In this document: positions 16,697 through 24,613 of the stretch, piece by piece | Position numbering within the stretch: the stretch's first letter is position 1 | How the letters are laid out: each line of letters opens with the position of its first letter | Assembly (NCBI GenBank): GCA_910579015.1 | Contig: CAJTRO010000005.1 | Span: forward strand, 3,672 to 67,671 | Direction of reading: 5' to 3' | From: an uncultured Dorea sp. | GTDB taxonomy: Bacteria > Bacillota_A > Clostridia > Lachnospirales > Lachnospiraceae | DNA length: 64,000 nt | Notes under the pieces: model-generated | The model's database searches: none | What the model was told of the DNA's origin: nothing | What the model saw: only the letters and a program-made list of their open reading frames with translations | Position numbers and translations under genes: made by a program

Positions 16697-16753
16697 ATAA
16701 AATCATTTCATAAAAGTTGTTTTTATTATATATCTTTCCTTTATTTAGCACAA
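16697..16753 (-). promoter_or_regulatory. Promoter and ROK-type operator of the SDR-importer operon
   Basis: Minus strand -35 TTGTGC (16748-16753), 17 nt, -10 TATAAT (16725-16730). Immediately downstream, covering about +7 to +21, is ATAAAATCATTTCAT (16697-16711), a near-perfect palindrome also present at the FGGY kinase promoter (22452-22468) at the same distance from -10. Position implies repression by blocking RNA polymerase. Confidence 0.75.
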
Positions 16754-17024
16754 GATGTAATATCAAACAAAAACGATCATTTCTTTTTATATATATTGCA
16801 CAAAATCTTTTTTTTCAACAGGCAGGCGAATTTCACGGATAGGGCAAACTTCATGTAATTCTAAAAATTGCCTTCGGATATCATTCATTTGTTTTAAGCT
16901 TTATTAATGTATTTACTTAAGTCTTTATTAAATTGTTTATATGTTAGCACATCTGCTGTAATATTTCAACATATTTTTATACTTTTTATTCTTCGCGCGG
17001 ATGCAGAAATGAAAACAACAAAAC

Positions 17025-17069
17025 AGGACAGGAAAAAACGATCCAAAAAGAATCTGTTTTTCCTGTCCT
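17025..17069 (-). terminator. Terminator hairpin after the sedoheptulokinase-like gene
   Basis: AGGACAGGAAAAA (17025-17037) pairs with TTTTTCCTGTCCT (17057-17069), a 13-bp stem; on the minus strand it is followed by a T-rich tract. It ends the ROK1-SDH-kinase transcript. Confidence 0.8.
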
Positions 17070-17093
17070 ATCGTATCGTTTTCAGAGGCAGAC

Positions 17094-18416
17094 TCATGCC
17101 CTCTTCTTAAGGAGGTCCGCCATGCAAAGCGCCGCACCCCGCGCCGCTTCTTCCCTGTATCCCGGAATCTCAAGCTTTAAGCCGAACATCTCCTGCGCCA
17201 TTTCCTGCATCAGCGGATTCTGGCGGAGCCCATTTCCCGAACCGGCCAGCCTCTTCGCCTTCCTGCCTGTCAGCTCACACATTTTCGCATATTGCTGATA
17301 CAGCTCTTCTAAAATCCCACGGATCACGCCCACGGTCATCGCCCCGGGGTGAAAATTCTCCACGCCGATCCCGGTGATTGCACCTCTCTTACCGGGATTG
17401 CTTCTGGTTCCCGAAAAAACGGTCTCAACCTTCCACGCCGCATCCGCCCCATACTGCCTGATGAAGTCTTGCGCCTGTTCATACATGGTATCATAATAAC
17501 TGCCGCCGCCGGACACCTCCCGGTAAAACTGTTCCAGCATCGCATAGGCTCTCCCTCCGCAAAGCGGCGAACCCGCCAGGATATATCCGTCCTCCGTAAA
17601 CGGCCGAAGCTCCACTGTCCCCGAACAAGGAACGTACTCCCGAGAAGCAAAGGACACCTGGCTTCCGGTTCCCACATTGATAAGCACCGTGTCGTAGAGA
17701 CTGTCAACCGATCCGAAGAAGCTCGCCTGATTATCTCCGATCGCCGCCATGACGGGGATTCCTTCCTCCGTCCTTCCGGCTGTAAAATGTCCCCTGCAAA
17801 CCTTGGGCAGATACGATATATCCACCCCTGCCTGCTTAAGCGCGTCGTACCTGAAGTCCTTCTCTCTGAGGTCGAAACACCCCCAGCTTGCCGCCATATC
17901 CGCGCCGATCACCGGCGAAGGATGACCACACAGCTTCATAGCGATATAATCGCTGATCGTAGTCATCTTCCGGGCGTTCTGGGGCACTCTGCCCTCTAAC
18001 TGAAGGCAGTAGTGCGTCGCAAGTCCGTATCCGGCCGACGAATCTCCCGCCTTTTTGGCCAGGATGTCCGCACTGCTTTTTCCTTCCTTCAAGGGGCGGT
18101 TTCCGCTGCCGTCCTGCCATGTATACAGAGGGCTCACCGCATTCCCCCTGTCGTCCACATAGAGCATTCCGTGCATCTGTCCGGTCAGTCCGATCCCGTC
18201 AGGCTTTCCGCAGGCGCGAATCATCGAATCCATCTTCTCTTTCGTGATCCTCCAGATCCGTTCCGGATCCTGGATCTTCTCCTCCAGCAGTTCCCCTGCA
18301 AGAAATGAATCATGGCTTACAGTCTCGTATGCGGTGATCTCCTTACTCTCCTCATCCATAAGGATCATGCTGATAGTGGTCGTCCCTATGTCAATTCCCA
18401 TAAGTTTCAATGCCAT
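17094..18416 (-). CDS. FGGY-family kinase, sedoheptulokinase-like
   Basis: ATP-dependent sugar kinase. The phosphate-1 loop MGIDIGTTTISMIL is N-terminal, and GIGLTGQMHGMLY (~75) with YTWQDGSGN (~99) and LINVGTGSQVSF (~230) resemble the sedoheptulokinase/FGGY subgroup more than xylulokinase; about 440 residues fits that group (xylulokinases are ~500). Start chosen at the ATG at 18416 (AAGGA ~10 nt upstream) because the ATG at 18434 has no ribosome binding site. It is last in the ROK1-sorbitol dehydrogenase-kinase operon. Possible substrates are sedoheptulose or another ketose produced by that dehydrogenase; the exact sugar is not readable. Confidence 0.82.
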   Translation of the reverse strand: MALKLMGIDIGTTTISMILMDEESKEITAYETVSHDSFLAGELLEEKIQDPERIWRITKEKMDSMIRACGKPDGIGLTGQMHGMLYVDDRGNAVSPLYTWQDGSGNRPLKEGKSSADILAKKAGDSSAGYGLATHYCLQLEGRVPQNARKMTTISDYIAMKLCGHPSPVIGADMAASWGCFDLREKDFRYDALKQAGVDISYLPKVCRGHFTAGRTEEGIPVMAAIGDNQASFFGSVDSLYDTVLINVGTGSQVSFASREYVPCSGTVELRPFTEDGYILAGSPLCGGRAYAMLEQFYREVSGGGSYYDTMYEQAQDFIRQYGADAAWKVETVFSGTRSNPGKRGAITGIGVENFHPGAMTVGVIRGILEELYQQYAKMCELTGRKAKRLAGSGNGLRQNPLMQEMAQEMFGLKLEIPGYREEAARGAALCMADLLKKRA

Positions 18417-18444
18417 GCCCTCCCTTTCCTTCATGACGGCAGAC

Positions 18445-19494
18445 TTATTTGGCGATCTTCACAACCGCCTTCACAATCTCCGCCTTCTCATTGACGCTCC
18501 GGTCCATCGCAGTCTGGATATCGTCAAAATCAAAGATATGGGTTGCGATGCCTTTCAGGTTCACCTTTCCCTGCTCTACCGCGTCAATCGCCATTGGGTA
18601 GATATGACGATAGCGGAATACGGTCTTAAAAGTAACCTCTTTATCCAGCGCAAGGCTCATCATCAGATTCATCATGCCCGTCTTTCCATAACCCACAAGC
18701 ACGATATTGGAGCCTTTCCGTACAACCTGGATCGCCTGATTGGTTGTAATCTCCGTACCGGCTGTCTCAACAGCCAGATCGAATCCTTCCCCGCCTGTAA
18801 GCTCCTTCGCCTTCTCTATGATATCAACTTCCTTCCCGTTGATCACACCGTCCGCGCCAAGCTCTAATGCCTTCTCAAGGCGCTTCTCCATGATATCCAC
18901 CACGTAAACCCGGGACACTCCACATGCCTTAAGCGCCATCATAGATACCAGCCCGATACAGCCCGCGCCGAACACAACCGCAGTCTGGCCTGCCTTGGCA
19001 CCGCCCTGCTTCGCGGCATGGAATCCAACCGCAAGAGGCTCGATCAGCGCGCCCTCCAGCGTACTTACATTGTCCGGCAGCTTGAAGCACAGATCAGCTT
19101 CGTGCGCCACATATTCCTGGAACACACCGTCCACCGGAGGAGTTGCAAAGAAGATTACATCCGGACAGAGATTATACTTCCCTTCACGGCAGAACTTACA
19201 CTTACCGCAGGTCTTCCCCGGCTCCAGTGCAACCCTGTCGCCAGCCTTCAGATGAGTTACTCCTTCTCCGACTTCCACGACAACGCCTCCCGGCTCGTGT
19301 CCCAGTACGAACGGCGGTTCCACCACATAATCTCCGATCCTTCCTGTCTCATAATAATGCATGTCGCTTCCGCAGATTCCCACGTACTCAAGCTTCACCA
19401 GCACCTCGCCTGCCTTCGGCGCCGGAATAGGTCTATTCGTATATCCCATCTCGCCGATTCCATTCATCACTGCCACTTTCATTGTTCCTTCCAT
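18445..19494 (-). CDS. Sorbitol/xylitol dehydrogenase-like MDR enzyme
   Basis: Zinc-dependent polyol dehydrogenase producing a ketose. Catalytic zinc motif GICGSDMHYY (~39-48), GHEPGG, structural zinc cluster CGKCKFCREGKYNLC and Rossmann GAGCIGL are all intact. FFATPPVDGVFQEYV and LIEPLAVGFHA are characteristic of the sorbitol/xylitol dehydrogenase branch. 349 residues. AAGGAGG 10 nt upstream supports the ATG at 19494. It lies between ROK1 and the sedoheptulokinase-like kinase with short gaps, so polyol oxidation followed by ketose phosphorylation is the likely module. The upstream region shares a TTGATT...TAATAAAG motif with the ROK1 promoter region. Confidence 0.9.
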   Translation of the reverse strand: MEGTMKVAVMNGIGEMGYTNRPIPAPKAGEVLVKLEYVGICGSDMHYYETGRIGDYVVEPPFVLGHEPGGVVVEVGEGVTHLKAGDRVALEPGKTCGKCKFCREGKYNLCPDVIFFATPPVDGVFQEYVAHEADLCFKLPDNVSTLEGALIEPLAVGFHAAKQGGAKAGQTAVVFGAGCIGLVSMMALKACGVSRVYVVDIMEKRLEKALELGADGVINGKEVDIIEKAKELTGGEGFDLAVETAGTEITTNQAIQVVRKGSNIVLVGYGKTGMMNLMMSLALDKEVTFKTVFRYRHIYPMAIDAVEQGKVNLKGIATHIFDFDDIQTAMDRSVNEKAEIVKAVVKIAK

Positions 19495-19560
19495 TTTTAA
19501 TGCTCCTCCTTATATGATATTTTCTTTATTACTGACTAAATCAAACACTCTGCGCACACA

Positions 19561-20733
19561 TCAGATCTTCGAGATATACCGCTCTATCTGATACAGCGCC
19601 GCACCGTATGCGGACGCCTCCTCACGACACCGGCATACCCTGACATATTCTCCGTTTCCGCCAAAGAGATCCCTCGACGCGGCCGCTGACCTGAGCCGCC
19701 CGATATACGGCTCCATATAACTTCCCACATATCCGCCAAGCACCACCTCACAGTCCAGGCACATACGGAGATTGTCAACTACAATCGCCAGATTGTCCAG
19801 ATATTCATCCCAAATCCGCCCGTACTCCTCATGTCCCGCCTTAAGCTTCTCGAAGAACGCCCTCAGATCCCCGTTCTCCAGTCCGGCCAGATTCAGAGCT
19901 GAACAGTATGCGTCCACACATCCCTTCTTACCGCAATAGCACGTCTTCCCCTCCGGATGAATCACCATATGTCCGAATTCACCGCTGCGCCAGTTATCGC
20001 CCATATACATGGCTCCCCCGTCGTAATCACTGTGGATCCCGTCATTACTCTTCATCTCGTCAGCAAAGATCACGGCGCCTCCGACAGAATTACTAAGCGA
20101 CAGGTAGACCATGCTGCTCTCCGGCCTCTTTAAGCATACGTCCTCCGTGATGGCCGCCGCGTTGGCATCGTTCAGCAATTCGCAGGGGTACGGGATGTAC
20201 TCCTCCCATTTTTCCCGGGAAATATTCTTAAGCTTCAATATATTCGACTGCGTAAGGATATTATCCTGCCTGTTCACAATTCCCGGCAGAGAAATACCGA
20301 CTCCCTCTATCTTCTCCCTTGCTATCTTGTTCTCTTCTACGAATCTTTCAAGAATCCCCGCAATCTCCTGAAAATACACGTCTGTATAAGAAAAAGGCTT
20401 GCGTATACGCTCATGCTTCAATACCTTTCTGGCAAGATCCGTATAGGCCAGCCCGACATGGTTCGCCGTAATATCAAGCCCAATCGCATACCTGATATCC
20501 TTGACTGCCGCGATCGCCTTCGCTTTGCGTCCCCCTGTAGACTTGAGTTCGCCTACTTCCGCCACAACCCCGGCCTCTTTGAGTTCCTTCACGATCGTAA
20601 GTACCGTAGGTCCGCTGATGTCCAGCGCGGCAGATATATCCGGCATACTCGTCTCGCTCTGTCCATTTACATAGCGGAACACCCGGTTCCTGTTCAGTCT
20701 CTTCACTTCCAGGCTATTCGTACCTTTTCTCAT
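19561..20733 (-). CDS. ROK-family transcriptional regulator (XylR/NagC type)
   Basis: Sugar-responsive repressor. Residues ~8-60 form a winged helix (NGQSETSMPDISAALDISGPTVLTIVKEL), followed by an ROK sugar-kinase-like domain from ~85, with the zinc motif CYCGKKGCVDAYC (~262-274). The ROK ATP-binding DxGGT motif typical of true kinases is not evident, so it should be a regulator. 390 residues. It heads an operon with the sorbitol dehydrogenase-like and sedoheptulokinase-like genes. Its own promoter has a TTTAA/TTAAA inverted pair over the start region, suggesting autoregulation. Confidence 0.9.
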   Translation of the reverse strand: MRKGTNSLEVKRLNRNRVFRYVNGQSETSMPDISAALDISGPTVLTIVKELKEAGVVAEVGELKSTGGRKAKAIAAVKDIRYAIGLDITANHVGLAYTDLARKVLKHERIRKPFSYTDVYFQEIAGILERFVEENKIAREKIEGVGISLPGIVNRQDNILTQSNILKLKNISREKWEEYIPYPCELLNDANAAAITEDVCLKRPESSMVYLSLSNSVGGAVIFADEMKSNDGIHSDYDGGAMYMGDNWRSGEFGHMVIHPEGKTCYCGKKGCVDAYCSALNLAGLENGDLRAFFEKLKAGHEEYGRIWDEYLDNLAIVVDNLRMCLDCEVVLGGYVGSYMEPYIGRLRSAAASRDLFGGNGEYVRVCRCREEASAYGAALYQIERYISKI

Positions 20734-20761
20734 CTCTCCTCCTTTCCACTTTATTAATTAG

Positions 20762-20815
20762 TTTAATCAAGTATTTTGTTAAATATATAGTATCATAAGT
20801 TGTCCATAACTTCAA
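20762..20815 (-). promoter_or_regulatory. Promoter of ROK1-SDH-kinase operon
   Basis: Minus strand -35 TTGAAG (20810-20815), 17 nt, -10 TACTAT (20787-20792). A TTTAA...TTAAA inverted pair (20762-20783) covers the expected start site. A TTGATT...TAATAAAG string here recurs upstream of the dehydrogenase gene at ~19520-19550. Confidence 0.65.
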
Positions 20816-20836
20816 CAGAAATTTTGCTTTTTACAA

Positions 20837-20877
20837 AAGGGATTGCCGGAAACTTTTTTCACTCCCGCCAATCCCTT
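20837..20877 (-). terminator. Terminator after FGGY kinase
   Basis: AAGGGATTG (20837-20845) pairs with CAATCCCTT (20869-20877), with inner CCGG/CCCG pairing; on the minus strand the stem is followed by TTTTG. Ends the kinase transcript before the ROK1 promoter. Confidence 0.7.
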
Positions 20878-20891
20878 GTTCTGCATCCTGT

Positions 20892-22424
20892 CTACCGGAT
20901 GTCCGTCAGTTCTTTCATGTCTTCCTTCAAATGCCGGTAAATATTCTTATACAGCCTGAAATATTCATTGTATTTCTTATGGTTCTCCTCATCCGGCATG
21001 ATCTTCTCATCGAGCACCTGCCACTTCTTTACTTCTTCATATGTCAGGATCCCCGTCCCGATACCCGCGAGCATCACGTCGCCCATGTTTGCCTCCACAT
21101 CATAGATCGGGCACACCACCGGATACCCCGTGACATCCGCGAAGATCTGTCTCCACACCTTCGACTTCGTAACGCCGCCGGCAATCAGGATATATTCTCC
21201 AAGGTCTTCCCCCGTCGCCTCCATGGCATCGCGCAGGCAATAGGCCACAGCCTCCAAAAATGCCCGGTACAGATGTCCCTTGGTGTGCGTCAGAGACAGT
21301 CCGACGATGGTTCCCTTTGCATCAGAATCCCAGACCGGGCTTCTCTCTCCCATAAAATACGGCAGTACCACAAGGCCCTCGCTACCCGCGGGGATCTTTT
21401 GTGCCTGCCCGTTCAGCACGTCATACATGTCCGCCCCGCCGTTCTTCTGGTTCTCCACCTCCCACTGGCACAGTGTATTGCGGAACCATTTTACGATCGC
21501 ACCGGCAGTATTGCCTCCTGCGAAGTAATAGGACAGCTTCTTCGCATCATAGAGATACGGCCAGACGATAAGCCCTTCTCCCTTCACCGGCTTATCCGAG
21601 ATCAGCGCCGCACACATAGACGTCCCGATTGCGGCCGCATACACGCCGGACTCAAACACGCCCAACCCGATATTCGCGGCTCCGCAGTCGATCCCGCCGG
21701 CAACCACCGCAAGCCCCTCGCATAATCCAAGCTCTTTGGCAGTCTCTTTTGTCATGCCTCCTACAATATCCGTAGATTCCACAATCCGCTGCGGCATCAT
21801 AGAGGCCGGAATCCCCATGGCATCCATAAGCTCACCGGACCAGGTCCGCGTATTCATGTTGAAAATACCTCCGATATTCCCCGCAGAGGAATAGTCAATT
21901 GCGATCTCACCTGTCAGTTTATAGATCACATAGTCATTCGGAGGAAGGAACAGCTCTGTCTTCTCCCAGTTCTCCGGCTCATGGTTCTTCATCCAGAGCA
22001 TCTTGGTATACCCGTAATATGGATCCGCACCGTTATGGGTGATCTCTAGAAGCTTCTCTTCTCCAATCTGCTCAAGCACCCATGCGGTCTCCTCCTTGGC
22101 CCTCCTGTCCATCCAGATCATGCACGGACGTACCGGCTTCATCTCCTTATCAAGAGGGATGCCCGAGCCCCCGTACAGCCCGCTGATGGCAATCCCCTTG
22201 ATATCCTCTGCCGCAACGCCCGCTTCCTTTGCCTTCGCAACGGTATTGCGGATGGAAGCCTTCGCCGCCTCATACCATACGTCCGGCCACTGCTCCGCCC
22301 ACAACGGCTTCGGCGTCAGGACGTCGTACTCCCTGAGATCCTGAGCGATCAATTTCCCTTCCGTGTCCATCAATATCGTCTTCGTTCCTGATGTGCCAAT
22401 GTCCGTTCCCAATAAGTAATTCAT
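20892..22424 (-). CDS. FGGY-family carbohydrate kinase (xylulokinase-like)
   Basis: ATP-dependent sugar kinase of normal FGGY length (510 residues). Phosphate-1 loop LGTDIGTSGTKTIL (residues 5-18), WMDRRAKEE (~104), GGNTAGAIVKWF (~299) and LIAGGVTKSKVWRQIFADVTG (~415) cover both actin-like domains. It is a single-gene transcription unit with its own strong promoter and a perfect 17-bp palindrome just downstream of -10, the same operator type as at the SDR-importer operon. It probably phosphorylates the ketose produced by that operon's dehydrogenase (inference). Substrate not determined; xylulose, ribulose and tagatose are alternatives. Confidence 0.87.
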   Translation of the reverse strand: MNYLLGTDIGTSGTKTILMDTEGKLIAQDLREYDVLTPKPLWAEQWPDVWYEAAKASIRNTVAKAKEAGVAAEDIKGIAISGLYGGSGIPLDKEMKPVRPCMIWMDRRAKEETAWVLEQIGEEKLLEITHNGADPYYGYTKMLWMKNHEPENWEKTELFLPPNDYVIYKLTGEIAIDYSSAGNIGGIFNMNTRTWSGELMDAMGIPASMMPQRIVESTDIVGGMTKETAKELGLCEGLAVVAGGIDCGAANIGLGVFESGVYAAAIGTSMCAALISDKPVKGEGLIVWPYLYDAKKLSYYFAGGNTAGAIVKWFRNTLCQWEVENQKNGGADMYDVLNGQAQKIPAGSEGLVVLPYFMGERSPVWDSDAKGTIVGLSLTHTKGHLYRAFLEAVAYCLRDAMEATGEDLGEYILIAGGVTKSKVWRQIFADVTGYPVVCPIYDVEANMGDVMLAGIGTGILTYEEVKKWQVLDEKIMPDEENHKKYNEYFRLYKNIYRHLKEDMKELTDIR

Positions 22425-22451
22425 GCCTTTCCTCCTTCTTATATTTGATTA

Positions 22452-22509
22452 TATAAAATGATTTTATAAAAGTTATTTATATAATAAGGGATGGATAATT
22501 TTTTGTCAA
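22452..22509 (-). promoter_or_regulatory. Promoter and palindromic operator of FGGY kinase
   Basis: Minus strand -35 TTGACA (22504-22509), 17 nt, -10 TATTAT (22481-22486). TATAAAATGATTTTATA (22452-22468) is a perfect palindrome around a central base and covers about +6 to +22. Sequence and placement match the site at 16697-16711. Confidence 0.8.
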
Positions 22510-22567
22510 TCTTTATATCAAAAAAATATAGACAATATTTACACCGAAAAATCTGCTATATTGCACA

Positions 22568-22614
22568 ACAAAAAGAGACCGCCGCAAAATCATTACATTT
22601 CACAACAGTCTCTT
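22568..22614 (-). terminator. Terminator after second ROK regulator
   Basis: AAGAGAC (22573-22579) pairs with GTCTCTT (22608-22614); on the minus strand it runs into TTTTTG. Separates the ROK2 transcript from the kinase promoter. Confidence 0.65.
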
Positions 22615-22633
22615 CACCTATGTCCATGCCGGC

Positions 22634-23770
22634 TCAGATATTATCCAGAAATTCATCTATATAGAATAATGCCGCTCCCGCCGCCGAAGCCTCCACCTTA
22701 TACTGGCATTCCACCAGATAATCCTTCGCCCGGTCTCCAAACGGATTCCTCTCATCCACACGCCGGCAGATATCGTCCATATATTTCCCCGCATGTGCCC
22801 CTACGTATCCGCCCAGTATGACCATTCCGTCAAACAACATCCGGACATTGTGGATCGCCATCGACAGATGATCCAGATATTCGTCCCACAGCCGTACCGC
22901 CGTCTCGTCTCCTTCCTCCAGGATCCGGAAGAATTCTTCCACGCTTCCGTCCGTACAACAGGTCAGCCTGCCTGCCCTGCATACCGTATCGAAACATCCC
23001 CGTCTCCCGCAGTAACAGACCTCTCCACCCTGCGGCACCACTGCCATATGCCCGATCTCTCCGCCCTTGTGCGTATTTCCCTCGTAGATTGCATCATCAA
23101 TGACCACAGAGCCTCCCACACTGTTGCTCAGACTGATATAGAACGCATTCTGGAAATCCCGGTTCGTCCATGTCTCCCGGTATCCCGCGGCATAAGAATC
23201 ATGGATCAGCCTGTTTCTATATGGAACATACAGAGCAATCTCTTCCCGCCTCTTCTTCGCGAAATTCAGCGCCATGCCATAAGTAATCTCTTCTCCGTCA
23301 TCCGAAATCAGGCTTTGTACGGATATGCCCACTCCCAGCAGATTCTCGTCCGCAATAAACGCATCCTTCTTCACGCACTCCACGACTTCACCAATCTCCC
23401 GAAGATACGCGTCATCCTCCAGATTAAAATCAATCCTCCGTCTGTCCATGCTGACAATATCGCCCGACAGGTTCACGGCCACCGCTGTAATATGATTCGC
23501 CGTAATATCTATTCCAATCGCCATCCTCGCATTCTTCACATAGGTAAATGCTGTCGCATTCCGCCCCCCTGTATTCCTGATCTTACCGGATGTATCAATC
23601 AGTCCCTGCTTCTTTAGAAAGTCCAGATTCGTAGTTACCGTAGGCAGGCTCAGCTGCATCTCCACAACGATCTCCTGCTTGGATACCGAGCCCCGCTTCC
23701 TGATATGATTATAGATAATCTGTCTGTTCTTCGTCTTAATCTCGTTGACGCCTATTTTCTCTGTACTCAT
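22634..23770 (-). CDS. ROK-family transcriptional regulator
   Basis: Second sugar-responsive ROK repressor of the island, clearly paralogous to the one at 19561-20733. N-terminal winged helix (KRGSVSKQEIVVEMQLSLPTVTTNL, ~25-49), ROK domain with GIDITANHITAVAVNLSG (~84-101) and zinc motif CYCGRRGCFDTVC (~254-266). 378 residues. It follows a HAD phosphatase gene on the same strand by 37 nt, so the two are probably co-transcribed. As the regulator encoded next to the kinase with the palindromic operator, it is a candidate to bind the shared TATAAAAT-type sites (inference). Confidence 0.9.
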   Translation of the reverse strand: MSTEKIGVNEIKTKNRQIIYNHIRKRGSVSKQEIVVEMQLSLPTVTTNLDFLKKQGLIDTSGKIRNTGGRNATAFTYVKNARMAIGIDITANHITAVAVNLSGDIVSMDRRRIDFNLEDDAYLREIGEVVECVKKDAFIADENLLGVGISVQSLISDDGEEITYGMALNFAKKRREEIALYVPYRNRLIHDSYAAGYRETWTNRDFQNAFYISLSNSVGGSVVIDDAIYEGNTHKGGEIGHMAVVPQGGEVCYCGRRGCFDTVCRAGRLTCCTDGSVEEFFRILEEGDETAVRLWDEYLDHLSMAIHNVRMLFDGMVILGGYVGAHAGKYMDDICRRVDERNPFGDRAKDYLVECQYKVEASAAGAALFYIDEFLDNI

Positions 23771-23807
23771 TCTAACCTGTCCTTCTCCCCTGCTTCAATT
23801 CTTTCCA

Positions 23808-24437
23808 CTACAGCTTGCTATAATCAATCCCAAGCAATTCGTCAAAGGAATGGATCGTCACATAATCCCCTTCTACTTCCCCGAAGCCATACGCCGCAAA
23901 GATCATGGGGATCCCCGCCATACGGCACGCATCGGCATCTCCCTGCGTGTCGCCCACATATACCGCTTCACGGATTCCGTTACGCTCCATGATGATCTTA
24001 ATATTGTCTCCCTTCAACTTTCCCGTATCTCCGGGGCAGGTGAAATCGGTGATACAGTCCCCAAGTCCCGTATTCTTAAGAAATGCCTCTATATATCCGG
24101 ACTGGCAGTTGCTGACGATAAACAGCCGGTATCTCTTGCTTAAAGCCCGGATCGTCTCCGGCATCTTATCGTAGAGGATGCACGGCGCGCTCTCCACCCA
24201 CTCGTTCTCATACTGATACAGGTGGACCGCCAGTTCTTCCTTCTCCTTTCGGCTAAGCGTCGGGAACAGGTCGTCCGCTATCTCTTCAAGCGGTTTGCCA
24301 AATTCCTTCTTAAGTTCACTGCCGGTCAGGACACGGTTCAGATCCGTCTGCTCCCTGATCGCCCGGTTCCAGGAGACCGCCACTTCCTCCGTAGAATCCC
24401 ACAATGTTCCGTCTACATCAAATATAATCGCTTCCAT
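23808..24437 (-). CDS. HAD-superfamily phosphatase (phosphoglycolate phosphatase-like)
   Basis: HAD hydrolase acting on a small phosphorylated metabolite. Catalytic motif I is FDVDGTLWD (residues 6-14, nucleophile Asp7), motif II around IVSNCQSG (~108), motif III Lys near KLKGDN and motif IV YVGDTQGDADAC (~159-170). The alpha-helical cap between residues ~15 and 85 places it with Gph/PgmB-like subfamily I enzymes. 209 residues. Co-transcribed with ROK2; may dephosphorylate a sugar phosphate to relieve accumulation, but the substrate cannot be read. Confidence 0.87.
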   Translation of the reverse strand: MEAIIFDVDGTLWDSTEEVAVSWNRAIREQTDLNRVLTGSELKKEFGKPLEEIADDLFPTLSRKEKEELAVHLYQYENEWVESAPCILYDKMPETIRALSKRYRLFIVSNCQSGYIEAFLKNTGLGDCITDFTCPGDTGKLKGDNIKIIMERNGIREAVYVGDTQGDADACRMAGIPMIFAAYGFGEVEGDYVTIHSFDELLGIDYSKL

Positions 24438-24535
24438 CTGTCTTCTTCCCCCGCTTTCTGTCGTACTCTGCCTATTGATTGTGAAATATATCCATTCTTT
24501 ATATCTTTATTTAACTCTTTTATTTTCCTTAATCT

Positions 24536-24564
24536 ATTATAATAGTTTGTGACAAAATTATCAA
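24536..24564 (-). promoter_or_regulatory. Promoter of HAD-ROK2 operon
   Basis: Minus strand TTGATA (24559-24564), 17-nt spacer, TATAAT (24536-24541), about 100 nt upstream of the HAD start. Confidence 0.7.
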
Positions 24565-24613
24565 CAAACATATGATAAAAGCAGGCGCACTCGCACAATA
24601 CGTGTAATTGTAA

